From positions 17,117-81,116 of the forward strand of contig NZ_JAWLVJ010000021.1 in the NCBI RefSeq assembly GCF_033100395.1: a DNA stretch of 64,000 bases. The letters run 5' to 3'. Below, piece by piece: positions 41,849 through 50,440 of the stretch. A program made the translations under genes and the position numbers. Origin of the DNA: Terasakiella sp033100395. Its GTDB lineage: Bacteria; Pseudomonadota; Alphaproteobacteria; Rhodospirillales; Terasakiellaceae. The first letter of the stretch is position 1; every line of letters starts with the position of its first letter. Below the pieces are notes generated by a model. The model saw only the letters and a program-made list of their open reading frames with translations, was not told the DNA's origin and ran no database searches.

Positions 41849-42566
41849 AACGGTTTTGGTGACAGGGGCCAGTAAGGGCATTGGGCAGGCAATTGCGGTG
41901 CGATTGGCGAAAGACGGCTTTGGCATTGTGGTCCATTATGGCCGTGATCAGGCGGGTGCAGAAGAAACTCTGTCACAGGTTATCGAGGCCGGATCAGGCG
42001 GGCGTCTTATTTCTTTTGATATTTCTGATCGTGAACAATGCAAATCCGTGCTGGAAGCCGACATGGAAGAACATGGGGCGTACTATGGTGTTGTACTGAA
42101 TGCAGGTGTCACCAGTGACACGGCCTTTCCCGCCATGACGGATGAAGATTGGGACGGTGTGATCCATACCAATCTGGACGGGTTTTACAACGTACTGCGC
42201 CCCTGTACCATGCCGATGGTGTCTGCTCGCAAAGGCGGGCGCATTGTTGTGATGTCTTCGGTATCCGGTGTGATGGGCAACCGGGGCCAGGCAAATTATG
42301 CGGCTTCCAAGGCAGGCTTGATCGGGGCGGCCAAATCTTTGGCTATTGAACTCGCCAAACGTAAAATCACGGTTAACAGTGTGGCACCCGGCCTGATCGG
42401 TACACAGATGCTGGACGATTTGCCGATTGACGAAATTAAAAAAGCCATCCCTATGCGCCGTGTTGGTACGGTGGAAGAAGTGGCGGGGACCGTCAGCTTC
42501 CTCTGTTCAGAAGATGCGGGCTATATCACCAGACAGGTTATTTCCATTAACGGAGGAATGTTCTAA
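41841..42566 (+). CDS. apeQ: ApeQ-like ketoreductase (FabG family)
   Basis: A 241-residue SDR: TGASKGIG (8-15), 'LNAG', catalytic serine in 'VVMSSVSGVMGNRGQANYAASKAG' with the Y-x3-K pair. It reduces the beta-keto group in each elongation round before dehydration. GGAG lies 11 bp upstream of the ATG; its stop overlaps the next ATG by 1 bp. Confidence 0.87.
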   Translation: MGRTVLVTGASKGIGQAIAVRLAKDGFGIVVHYGRDQAGAEETLSQVIEAGSGGRLISFDISDREQCKSVLEADMEEHGAYYGVVLNAGVTSDTAFPAMTDEDWDGVIHTNLDGFYNVLRPCTMPMVSARKGGRIVVMSSVSGVMGNRGQANYAASKAGLIGAAKSLAIELAKRKITVNSVAPGLIGTQMLDDLPIDEIKKAIPMRRVGTVEEVAGTVSFLCSEDAGYITRQVISINGGMF

Positions 42567-43798
42567 TGCGCAGAGTTGTTGTGACCGGGATGAGTGGTGT
42601 CACGGCCCTTGGAAATGACTGGCCTACGGTTCGCGATGCTTTTCGTGAAGGATGCACGGGCATCAAACATATGGAAAGCTGGGACCGTTATACGGATTTG
42701 AACACCCGTCTGGCTGGACCTGTGATCGATTTTAACGTGGATAAACGCTACCCGCGCAAAAAGCTGCGCAGCATGGGGCCTGTGTCGCGCATGGCGGTTT
42801 ACGCAACCGAAATGGCACTGACGGATGCAGGCTTGCTGGATGATCAGAACCTGTTTGACAGTGGTCGCATGGGGGTTTCTTACGGATCGTCCTTTGGCAG
42901 CACCAAGCCCGTGATTGCTTTTGCGGAATTGATGAGCGAAGGCACTATGCGCAACCTGACCGCCACCAGTTATGTGAAGATGATGAGCCATTCAGCCGCC
43001 GTTAACATCGGCGTGTTCTTTGGGCTGAAAGGTCGTGTAATTCCCACGTCCAGTGCCTGTACGTCTGGATCACAAGGCATCGGTTATGCGTATGAAGCTA
43101 TTAAATACGGTATGCAGGATGTGATGGTGGCTGGGGGGGCAGAAGAATTATGCCCATCCATGGCCGCTGTGTTTGATACGCTTTATGCCACATCTGTTCG
43201 CAATGAAGAACCACACTGCAGCCCGCGCCCGTTTGATAAAGACCGCGACGGTCTGGTTATCGGCGAAGGCGCAGGCAGTCTGATTTTGGAAGATTATGAT
43301 CGGGCGAAGGCACGCGGTGCAACCATCTATGCGGAAATCGTCGGGTTCGGAACGAACTCTGATGGCAACCATATTACCCAGCCGACGCGCGAAACCATGG
43401 AACTGGCGCTTCGTTCTTCGCTGAAAGATGCAAACCTGGATGCGGGCGCGATTGATTATGTCAACGCACACGGCACGGCAACAGACCGTGGGGATGTGGC
43501 GGAAAGTCATGCAACATTGGCCGTCATCGGGGATCAAACCCCCATCCATTCGCTGAAGAGTTATTTCGGGCATAGTCTGGGAGCTTGCGGGGTGATCGAA
43601 GCCTGGCTGGGTCTGGAAATGATGCGCGATGGCTGGCTTGCACATACGGCTAACCTGGATAATCTGGACCCGGAATGTGCCGATCTGGATTATGTGGTCG
43701 AGGAAGGCCGTTCGCTGGATATGGAATATATGATGTCGAACAACTTTGCCTTTGGCGGCATTAATACCTCCCTGATCTTCAAGAAAACCGTCAGTTAA
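42566..43798 (+). CDS. apeR: ApeR-like ketosynthase
   Basis: A 410-residue FabF-type ketosynthase with 'TSSACTSGSQG' (about C165), 'NAHGTATDRGD' and 'SYFGHSLGACG'. In Xenorhabdus ApeR works as a homodimer, separate from the ApeO:ApeC pair, probably early in chain building. The radical SAM gene starts immediately after its stop. Confidence 0.87.
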   Translation: MRRVVVTGMSGVTALGNDWPTVRDAFREGCTGIKHMESWDRYTDLNTRLAGPVIDFNVDKRYPRKKLRSMGPVSRMAVYATEMALTDAGLLDDQNLFDSGRMGVSYGSSFGSTKPVIAFAELMSEGTMRNLTATSYVKMMSHSAAVNIGVFFGLKGRVIPTSSACTSGSQGIGYAYEAIKYGMQDVMVAGGAEELCPSMAAVFDTLYATSVRNEEPHCSPRPFDKDRDGLVIGEGAGSLILEDYDRAKARGATIYAEIVGFGTNSDGNHITQPTRETMELALRSSLKDANLDAGAIDYVNAHGTATDRGDVAESHATLAVIGDQTPIHSLKSYFGHSLGACGVIEAWLGLEMMRDGWLAHTANLDNLDPECADLDYVVEEGRSLDMEYMMSNNFAFGGINTSLIFKKTVS

Positions 43799-45130
43799 AT
43801 GGGCCTTCACTGTCTGCTGATTTCCATCAATCAGGTGCAAACACCTTATGTGGTGCACCCGCTTGGCATGGCCCATATTGCCGGGGCGCTGGAAGAAGCA
43901 GGCCATTTTGTGCGCCAGTATGACGTGCTGGCCGAAGGCGGACTTTCTGGTCTTGACGGGGTGTTTGCCGATCAATGTTTTGATGTGGTTGGCATTTCCA
44001 TCCGCAATATTGATACGGTGGATAGCGCAGATCCGCAGTTCTTTTTAGGTACGGCCTTTCAGGCGATATCTGAGGTCAAACGCAAAACTGATGCGCCCAT
44101 CATTCTGGGGGGCGGGGCCTTTACTTTGTTCCCCGAATTGATCATGCAAAACCTCAAGGCCGATTATGGCGTCATGGGGGAAGGGGAAATTGCGGTTTGT
44201 GATCTGGTCGGACAGATTGAAAAGGGCACAGCCCCAGCCCGTGGAACCATCCTTCGGGGCACATCGCTTTCAACGGGGGCATGGCAGTCGGTTAAATATG
44301 ACCCAATGATCACGGACTATTACAGCCGTCGTGGCGGGATGTTGAACGTGCAGACCAAACGCGGCTGTCCGTTTCGTTGTGATTATTGTTCCTATCCCAC
44401 ACTGGAAGGTAACGTCTATCGCTATCGCGACCCGAAAGAGGTGGTGGATGAGGTTGAACGGATCAAACAGGATTTTGGCTGTAAATATCTGTTCTTCACG
44501 GATTCAGTCTTTAATGACCTGAAAAATCGTTATCTGGAGATTTGTGAAGAACTGATCCGGCGGGGCAACAAGATGCCCTGGTGCGGTTATTTTCGCCCGT
44601 CTCATCTCACTAAAGAAGCCCTGCAGATCATGAAACGATCCGGTCTGCATGCCATGGAATTTGGCACGGACGCGGCCAGTGATCAGACCCTGGCGGGCAT
44701 GCACAAGGCCTTTCGTATGGACGATGTGTTTGAAAGCCACCGACTGGTGCGGGAGTTGGATATCCCCGCCGCCCATTTCGTCATCTTTGGCGGCCCGGAA
44801 GAAACGAACGAGACCTTGCGTGAAGGGCTGGAAAATATGCGACAGTTGAACGGTGCGGCTGTTTTTGGTTTTAGCGGTATTCGCATTTTACCCCATGCCC
44901 CCATCCAGAAACGTGCTGTGTCAGAAGGGGTGATCGGGGCGGATGATGATCTGCTGGAACCTGTCTTTTATTTCTCCCCCCATCTGAAACGCACTGAGAT
45001 GGAAGAAGAAATCACCAAGGCTTGGGCCGAAGATACTACCAAAATCTTCCCGGTGTCAGACAGTCTGGCGTCCATCAATGTCATGCATAAAGCCGGGATG
45101 GTTGGCCCTTTGTGGGACAAGCTTTTATAA
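43799..45130 (+). CDS. Cobalamin-binding-type radical SAM enzyme ending the aryl polyene operon
   Basis: A 443-residue class B-like radical SAM protein. The N-terminal about 140 residues have the B12-binding fold ('HPLGMAHIAGALEEAGHFVRQYDVLAEGG', 'VVGISIRN', 'APIILGGGAFTLFPELIM'), but the DxHxxG motif for base-off cobalamin is not present. The radical SAM cluster motif is complete: C190, C194, C197 in 'KRGCPFRCDYCSYP'. Such enzymes methylate unactivated carbons or rearrange skeletons, so it may methylate the aryl head or the polyene, replacing the usual SAM methyltransferase, which is not seen here. Role inferred. Confidence 0.8.
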   Translation: MGLHCLLISINQVQTPYVVHPLGMAHIAGALEEAGHFVRQYDVLAEGGLSGLDGVFADQCFDVVGISIRNIDTVDSADPQFFLGTAFQAISEVKRKTDAPIILGGGAFTLFPELIMQNLKADYGVMGEGEIAVCDLVGQIEKGTAPARGTILRGTSLSTGAWQSVKYDPMITDYYSRRGGMLNVQTKRGCPFRCDYCSYPTLEGNVYRYRDPKEVVDEVERIKQDFGCKYLFFTDSVFNDLKNRYLEICEELIRRGNKMPWCGYFRPSHLTKEALQIMKRSGLHAMEFGTDAASDQTLAGMHKAFRMDDVFESHRLVRELDIPAAHFVIFGGPEETNETLREGLENMRQLNGAAVFGFSGIRILPHAPIQKRAVSEGVIGADDDLLEPVFYFSPHLKRTEMEEEITKAWAEDTTKIFPVSDSLASINVMHKAGMVGPLWDKLL

Positions 45131-45151
45131 GTGCCTGTCCCACAAAAGGCC
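45104..45151. terminator. Strong inverted repeat between the converging ape operon and hydrolase gene
   Basis: A 16-bp arm at 45104-45119 (GGCCCTTTGTGGGACA) matches the complement of 45136-45151 with one mismatch, around a 16-nt loop that includes the last codons of the radical SAM gene. It lies between two convergent genes, so it probably stops transcription from both sides. No long T-run is present. Confidence 0.6.
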
Positions 45152-45156
45152 GTTGA

Positions 45157-46182
45157 TTATTTACCTGCAAGACGTTGCAGCATGGCATTGACGGCGGCCA
45201 TCTGATTGCCTTTTTGGTTGAAGTAATCCGCACTGTCATAGCCCCACCAGTCCCAGCAGCCTTTGGGGTTGCCAGACAGGTTGGATGAGGTCTGCGGATA
45301 AAGAATGATCATGTTGTTGCTATCGGCCCAACGGTTATAGCCTGTGTTTTCAACGTACGTCATGCCGATAGTGGCAACGTTTTGCTGGCAGCCATGAAAG
45401 ACGATATGGACTTTGCAAGCCTCTCCATCCGTGCAAGCCTGCGGGATAAAGGCATAGCCGTCATCTGCCATGGAATGGCTGGTTGGATTTTTAAGGAATT
45501 CACCCTGGTTAAAGCTGATGATCTTGCCGGACAGTTTTTCAGCAGGGGCTTTTAAATCATCGCCATAAATATGTTTTAAAACATTGCCAGCACCGTCACG
45601 GTCACAATTGTTGATGAAAGGTGTTTTGGCAACGGTGGAACAGGGATTGCCGAAATCATTGGTCATCATGGCATGGCCGGTTGCAACCGTATCGACATAG
45701 CGAATATGATTTTTTTCAATACCTGCGGCTTCATAAAATACCGGGATTTGGGCGACGACTTTCGGGGAAACGGTTTCGTCTTTGGTGCCGCCGAAGATAT
45801 AGACCTTGTTTCCTTTCAGGTTTGCCAGATCATCGATCAGTTTTTGTTCTGCAATCATTTTGGCATTTTCGGCCAGTTCCTTGCCATCCGGCTTTCCGGT
45901 GATGAAGTTGGCTTTCATACATTTACCAAGCGCCGTCATCAAGGACCCGTCCGCGCAGTTATATGGCCCGCCTGCAAAGATGCCTGCACCTTTTAGGGTA
46001 CTGGAAAAGGCCACATGGAACTGGTCCGCCATAAAGCCGCCCGAAGACAGGCCGGAAACAGATGTTTCTGCCAGATCAACGTTATAAGACGGCAGCGGGT
46101 CGGCCGCCATCAGGGCAGGGGCTGACAAAAGCGTTATGGCGAAAGCGGCTTTTGATAAGGTGGCACGCAGGGTCTTCATCAT
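45157..46182 (-). CDS. Secreted PHB-depolymerase-like esterase
   Basis: A 341-residue exported protein (signal peptide to about residue 27, 'LLSAPALMA') of the extracellular poly(3-hydroxybutyrate) depolymerase family. The lipase box GLSSG is at 44-48 (S46), a catalytic-type aspartate is in 'FGGTKDETV', histidines are in 'TGHAMM' and 'VFHGCQQN', and a C-terminal 'GCWDWWGYDS' is typical of the family. No separate substrate-binding domain is present. AAGGA Shine-Dalgarno before the first of two ATGs. Substrate could be PHB oligomers or another ester. Confidence 0.82.
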   Translation of the reverse strand: MMKTLRATLSKAAFAITLLSAPALMAADPLPSYNVDLAETSVSGLSSGGFMADQFHVAFSSTLKGAGIFAGGPYNCADGSLMTALGKCMKANFITGKPDGKELAENAKMIAEQKLIDDLANLKGNKVYIFGGTKDETVSPKVVAQIPVFYEAAGIEKNHIRYVDTVATGHAMMTNDFGNPCSTVAKTPFINNCDRDGAGNVLKHIYGDDLKAPAEKLSGKIISFNQGEFLKNPTSHSMADDGYAFIPQACTDGEACKVHIVFHGCQQNVATIGMTYVENTGYNRWADSNNMIILYPQTSSNLSGNPKGCWDWWGYDSADYFNQKGNQMAAVNAMLQRLAGK

Positions 46183-46392
46183 CTATTCCTTTTGAACGGG
46201 TGTTGGGGTATGATCCTTGGGCACAGACAGTACACAATAAAAACAATCTGCGCCAATTAGTAATTATCTTGAGTTAACTTTGCTCGGAAAAATTGCTGGG
46301 GTTTGACGGGTTTTAATAGTATGTTTGTGCGATATCAACTCTTGGTGGATGGGTGTGTGTATCAAGGGTAGTGGAATAGATAAGGAAGAAAA

Positions 46393-46755
46393 ATGCCTAA
46401 AGTGCTCGTTGTTGATGATGATTTTGTGACACGTGCGGTCTGTCAGTCTCTGCTGGAAGGCCAGGGTCATGAAGTGATGATTGCCGAAGATGGCGAAGCT
46501 GCCCTGTTTTCAGCCGCTGTTCATGCGCCTGATCTGGTGATCATGGATTTGAATATGCCTGTTATGGCCGGGTTTGATGCGCTGGAAAAATTGAAAGCCC
46601 AGGATACAACAAAAGATATTCCGGTGCTGGCCCTGACCAGTGAATTTAATGATTCCACCTATGACAGTTTTTATCAGGCAGGTGGTGCTGGCTTTATCCA
46701 GAAACCGATTGATGACCGCGTTTTCCTGTCGCGCATTAATGATGCACTGACGTAA
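46393..46755 (+). CDS. Single-domain response regulator (CheY-like)
   Basis: A 120-residue receiver domain: acidic pocket 'VVDDD' (8-10), phosphoacceptor D52 in 'LVIMDLNMP', T82 and K104 ('IQKP'). No output domain. A phosphotransfer (Hpt) protein follows 17 bp downstream, so the two probably form part of a phosphorelay; no histidine kinase is nearby. AAGGAAG Shine-Dalgarno. Confidence 0.9.
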   Translation: MPKVLVVDDDFVTRAVCQSLLEGQGHEVMIAEDGEAALFSAAVHAPDLVIMDLNMPVMAGFDALEKLKAQDTTKDIPVLALTSEFNDSTYDSFYQAGGAGFIQKPIDDRVFLSRINDALT

Positions 46756-46771
46756 GCAATAGGATCGGGCT

Positions 46772-47110
46772 GTGACGATAGAGATTGAAGGATTTGATCT
46801 GGTCGCAACCTTGCGCCGATTTAACCAGAATGAAGCGCTGATGGTTAAAATTCTGAAAAACTTCTTCGATAAATATCAGGATTTCGATCAGCTGCTTTTA
46901 GAAAAATTGCCCAGAGAACGCGCTGTGGAAGCCCATGGTTTTTGTGGGGCTGCCGGGAACTTAGGGGCAATGGACCTTGCCAATGCGGCCAAAGCATTGG
47001 AACTTGCCTGTTTGGATGACGCCGATGGCGAGGCAGAACTGATTGCGTTTCAGGCGAGCTTTAAAGTGAGTATGGGGAATTTGCAGGCATATTTCGATCA
47101 AGCTGATTGA
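46772..47110 (+). CDS. Hpt-domain phosphotransfer protein
   Basis: A 112-residue four-helix Hpt protein starting at GTG. The phosphorylated histidine is in 'EAHGFCGAAGNLGAMDL' (about H55); the usual lysine after it is replaced by cysteine. It follows the receiver gene and likely exchanges phosphate with it. Confidence 0.8.
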   Translation: MTIEIEGFDLVATLRRFNQNEALMVKILKNFFDKYQDFDQLLLEKLPRERAVEAHGFCGAAGNLGAMDLANAAKALELACLDDADGEAELIAFQASFKVSMGNLQAYFDQAD

Positions 47111-47135
47111 AATACACCTGCAAACGCACCTGTCC

Positions 47136-48122
47136 TTATACGTCAATCACCACTTTGCCCATGGCCTGACCGCTTGTAAGACGCGCATAGGCATCGCCCA
47201 CTTGGTCCAGGCTGAATTCTTTTTCATCCAGCAATGGTTTCAAGGCACCTGCATCGACAATCTCTGCCAGTTTGGTAAGGATGTCAGCATGGTCTGGACG
47301 TTTGTGGTTAAACAGCATCGGGATCAGCATAAAGACCACATGCAGGGACAGGCCCTTAAAGTGTGCTGGTGATAAATCCAGTTCCAACAGGGAAACGGTG
47401 GTGGCGACATGTCCGTTCAGGGTGGCGGCTTCGAACGAATTGGTCATATTGGCCCCGCCGACACTATCAAACACCACGTCAAAACCTGCACCATCGGTGT
47501 ATTTCGCCACATAATCTGCAACGGTTTCTTTTGTGTAATCAATTGCGGTTGCACCATAGCTATTGATCACTGCAGGCGCAGCGTCACCGGAAATAGTGGT
47601 AAAGACATCTGCGCCCATATGTTTAGCCAACTGTACGGCCAAATGACCAACACCCCCGACACCACCGTGAACGAGAATTTTCTGACCAGTCGTTGCCCCG
47701 GCACGCATCAGGCCTTCATAAGCGGTGATCCCGACCAGCGGCAGGGCAGCAGCTTCGCGCATGGTCAGCGTTTTGGGTTTAAGGGCGATAAGGTTCGCAT
47801 CAGCCACCATATATTCTGCCAAGGCCCCTTGCAAGTCGGCCAGACCGCCAGCGCAGCCATAGACTTCATCACCGACGTTGAAACCTGTAACACCTTCACC
47901 AACTTCTTCAATGATACCTGCAAAATCCATCCCGAGGATGGCGGGCAGTTCAGGTGAGAGCGGCAGGTCCTTGCCCATGTTGCGGATCATGGTGTCCACC
48001 GTGTTTACGCTGGTTGCCTTGATACGCACCACTACGTGGCCTTTGGTTGCCGATGGTTGATCAATTTCGGCTACGGTGAAGTTTGCGTTTTCACCATATT
48101 CATTCAGGGTCATTGCTTTCAT
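47136..48122 (-). CDS. Medium-chain NADPH:quinone reductase-like oxidoreductase
   Basis: A 328-residue MDR protein starting at MKAMTLNEYGEN (AGGAG just upstream; 20 further upstream codons are not needed). The GroES-like part has 'LGMDFAGIIEEVGEGVTGFNVGDEVYG', the Rossmann part 'ILVHGGVGGVGHLAVQLAKHMGADV'. Zinc ligands are absent, as in quinone reductases. It follows a LysR gene on the same strand and may be under its control. Confidence 0.85.
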   Translation of the reverse strand: MKAMTLNEYGENANFTVAEIDQPSATKGHVVVRIKATSVNTVDTMIRNMGKDLPLSPELPAILGMDFAGIIEEVGEGVTGFNVGDEVYGCAGGLADLQGALAEYMVADANLIALKPKTLTMREAAALPLVGITAYEGLMRAGATTGQKILVHGGVGGVGHLAVQLAKHMGADVFTTISGDAAPAVINSYGATAIDYTKETVADYVAKYTDGAGFDVVFDSVGGANMTNSFEAATLNGHVATTVSLLELDLSPAHFKGLSLHVVFMLIPMLFNHKRPDHADILTKLAEIVDAGALKPLLDEKEFSLDQVGDAYARLTSGQAMGKVVIDV

Positions 48123-48235
48123 AGATATTCTCCTAAGGGGGGTAAATGTTCGTTGGCCCTTAAGATAAAAATATCCGTTCACAATAAAACTGGGGGAAGT
48201 CGGAAATCAGTTTTTCGGTTTTCTATACAATAAAG

Positions 48236-49144
48236 TCAGCGTTCCCAGATCGGCGGTGTCCCGATTTTTTCCAGCAGATAATCAATAAAGACCCGGACCT
48301 TGGCGGTCAGGATGTTGGATTTGGGATAGACAAGCCAGATGGCGGAACGATCAGCCACTTCATAGTTGGGCAGCACACGCACCAAGGACCCGTCCTTTAA
48401 TTCTCTATGAATACTCCAGATCGAATTCATGGAGATGCCCAGCCCGGCAACTGTGCTGATGCGCATGCTGGTGCCGTCATCGCACATGACGTGCTTTTCT
48501 GATTGTGCAGGGGGGAAGGTGGCCTCTGGTGCGTCATCATCCGCAATCATCTTTTTGGGCGCGCCGTAATTAAAGGTCAGGATGCGGTGATCGCTAAGGT
48601 CTTCCGGTGTTTCCGGAACGCCATATTGATCCAGATAGGTGGGGGAGGCACAGAGGATACGTTTGTCATTGGCAATCTTGCGCGCTTTCAGGCTGCTGTC
48701 TTCAATGGCGTAATTGCGCAAGGCCAGATCATAGCCGCCTTCAATCAGATTGGTCTGGGCATCTGATAGTTTTAAATCCAGCTTCAGCTGCGGGTATCGT
48801 TCGAGAAATTCCGGCAGGATAGGGGCGATGAACAATTGGGCAAAGGTGCTGGAGGCCGTAAAACGCAAGGTGCCTTTGATTTCCTTGCTGCCATGACCAA
48901 GGGCAGCATGCGCCGCATCTTCCTGGGCGATGATTTCACGGGCAAAGGGCAGAAATTCCTCGCCTTCCAGCGATAGCGAAATTTTGCGGGTGGAACGATG
49001 CAATAGGTCTGCCCCCAGTTGCTTTTCCAGCTTTGACAGCTTTGCCCCGGCAACTGCAGGGGATAACCCCAATTGTCGCCCGGCTTTGCTGATGTTCAGC
49101 ATGTCTGCGGCCATCACAAAAAGTCTGATCCCGTTCGTATCCAT
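48236..49144 (-). CDS. LysR-family transcriptional regulator
   Basis: A 302-residue protein with an N-terminal winged helix ('RLFVMAADMLNISKAGRQLGLSPAVAGAKLSKLEKQLGADLLHRSTRKISLSLEG') and a periplasmic-binding-like effector domain (about 90-295). It is of the type that regulates nearby oxidoreductases; the reductase downstream on the same strand and the flavin oxidoreductase operon across the gap are candidate targets. Confidence 0.87.
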   Translation of the reverse strand: MDTNGIRLFVMAADMLNISKAGRQLGLSPAVAGAKLSKLEKQLGADLLHRSTRKISLSLEGEEFLPFAREIIAQEDAAHAALGHGSKEIKGTLRFTASSTFAQLFIAPILPEFLERYPQLKLDLKLSDAQTNLIEGGYDLALRNYAIEDSSLKARKIANDKRILCASPTYLDQYGVPETPEDLSDHRILTFNYGAPKKMIADDDAPEATFPPAQSEKHVMCDDGTSMRISTVAGLGISMNSIWSIHRELKDGSLVRVLPNYEVADRSAIWLVYPKSNILTAKVRVFIDYLLEKIGTPPIWER

Positions 49145-49233
49145 CTATTTTATCCAAAATCTAAAAACAGTTAGTGTATTTTGCCATATTTTATAATTAT
49201 TCCAATGATTTTATATTCCTTTCAGCGAAAAAT

Positions 49234-49484
49234 GAGGGGCGAGTGAGGTCATTATATGGGTTTTCCATAAAGAGAATTCGGGTTCTGCCCGGTTTTTAAT
49301 AGAAAATGCCCGCCTTATATTCGAGGTTGAAAGGATAGACCATGATGAAACCGCCATCTTTCACGTCTATGACAATCAGGGGCGCCCTTATATTGCTCAC
49401 GGTGCGCTGGATGTGGCGGAAGAAGGCGCGGGCTATACAACAAGAATGAGCGTGGAAAGCAGAATTTTGGTGCGATATGACTGA
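49234..49484 (+). pseudogene. 5'-truncated coding remnant upstream of the luciferase-like gene
   Basis: A frame of 83 codons without a usable start ends TGA at 49482-49484, overlapping the next ATG by 8 bp. Its last 50 residues look like real protein ('IFHVYDNQGRPYIAHG', 'ARLIFEVERIDHDE'). The overlap with the next start suggests it was once the translated upstream partner of that gene. No family recognised. It fills most of an otherwise gene-free gap. Confidence 0.45.
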
Positions 49485-50430
49485 AGAATTTAAAATCATT
49501 AACGCGGGGTTTAACGCAACCTACAAGCCGAACAAACTGAGCCTGGGCCTTGTGGTGCCGATTGAACATTATCCCAACAGCCCGGAGCCAACCATGAAAG
49601 ATCATATCGCGCGAGTGAAGCTGGCCGAAGAACTCGGCTTTGCCACTGTCTGGCTGCGCGATGTGCCTTTTAATGTGCCGAGCTTTGGCGACACCGGGCA
49701 GATGTATGACCCGTTTGTGTATCTGGGCTTTCTGGCGGCACAGACCGAAAAGATCGCGCTGGGTGTCGGCAGTATCATCCTGCCGTTGCGCCATCCGGCC
49801 CATGTGGCAAAGGCGGCAACAAGTGCGGATGTGCTATCCAACGGGCGGCTGATCCTGGGCGTGGCCTCTGGTGATCGACCTGAAGAATATCCAGCGCTGA
49901 ATATGGAATTTGAAAATCGCGGGGAACGGTTCCGTCATAGTATGGAGTATATCCAGCGTATGTGGGAAGACGCGGCCAGCTTTGAAAACCCGCTGGGCAG
50001 CCCCTATGGCGGGATTGATATGTTGCCCAAACCTACATCGGGTCGTCTGCCTTTGATGATTACCGGGGCAAGCCAGCAATCCCCGGACTGGCTGGCGGCA
50101 AATGGCGATGGCTGGATTACGTACCCCCGCAATGTTGCCGTTCAGGGTCGCATCATTACTGAATGGCGAGATAAGACGAATGCACTTGGTCTGCCCATCA
50201 AACCAGCGTCCCAATCGCTTTATATCGACTTGTCTGACAATCCGGATGAAGCCCTATCGCCCATTCATTTGGGTTTTCGATCCGGGGTGAATTATCTGAA
50301 GGATTACCTTTGGGGCATTCAGGAAATTGGGATCAATCATGTCGCGATCAATTTGCGCTTTAACACAGACGATATGGTTACCACATTAAACCGTCTGGCA
50401 GGCGAGGTTCTGCCGGAATTCAGGAATTAA
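49477..50430 (+). CDS. LLM-class (luciferase-like) flavin oxidoreductase
   Basis: A 317-residue TIM-barrel flavin enzyme: 'LSLGLVVPIEHYPNSPEPTM', 'LAEELGFATVWLRDVPF', 'IALGVGSIILPLRHPAHVAKAATSADVLSNGRLILGVASGDRPEEYPAL'. It belongs to the BA3436-like luciferase-type oxidoreductases; substrate unknown. First gene of a four-gene run with an SDR and a Kef pair (gaps of 10, 18 and 3 bp). Confidence 0.86.
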   Translation: MTEEFKIINAGFNATYKPNKLSLGLVVPIEHYPNSPEPTMKDHIARVKLAEELGFATVWLRDVPFNVPSFGDTGQMYDPFVYLGFLAAQTEKIALGVGSIILPLRHPAHVAKAATSADVLSNGRLILGVASGDRPEEYPALNMEFENRGERFRHSMEYIQRMWEDAASFENPLGSPYGGIDMLPKPTSGRLPLMITGASQQSPDWLAANGDGWITYPRNVAVQGRIITEWRDKTNALGLPIKPASQSLYIDLSDNPDEALSPIHLGFRSGVNYLKDYLWGIQEIGINHVAINLRFNTDDMVTTLNRLAGEVLPEFRN

Positions 50431-50440
50431 GGAATAGATT

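Noticed and set aside
43148..43975. 275-codon antisense frame opposite the apeR-like ketosynthase and radical SAM genes
   Set aside because: Antisense to strongly conserved coding sequence, no Shine-Dalgarno and no recognisable domain.
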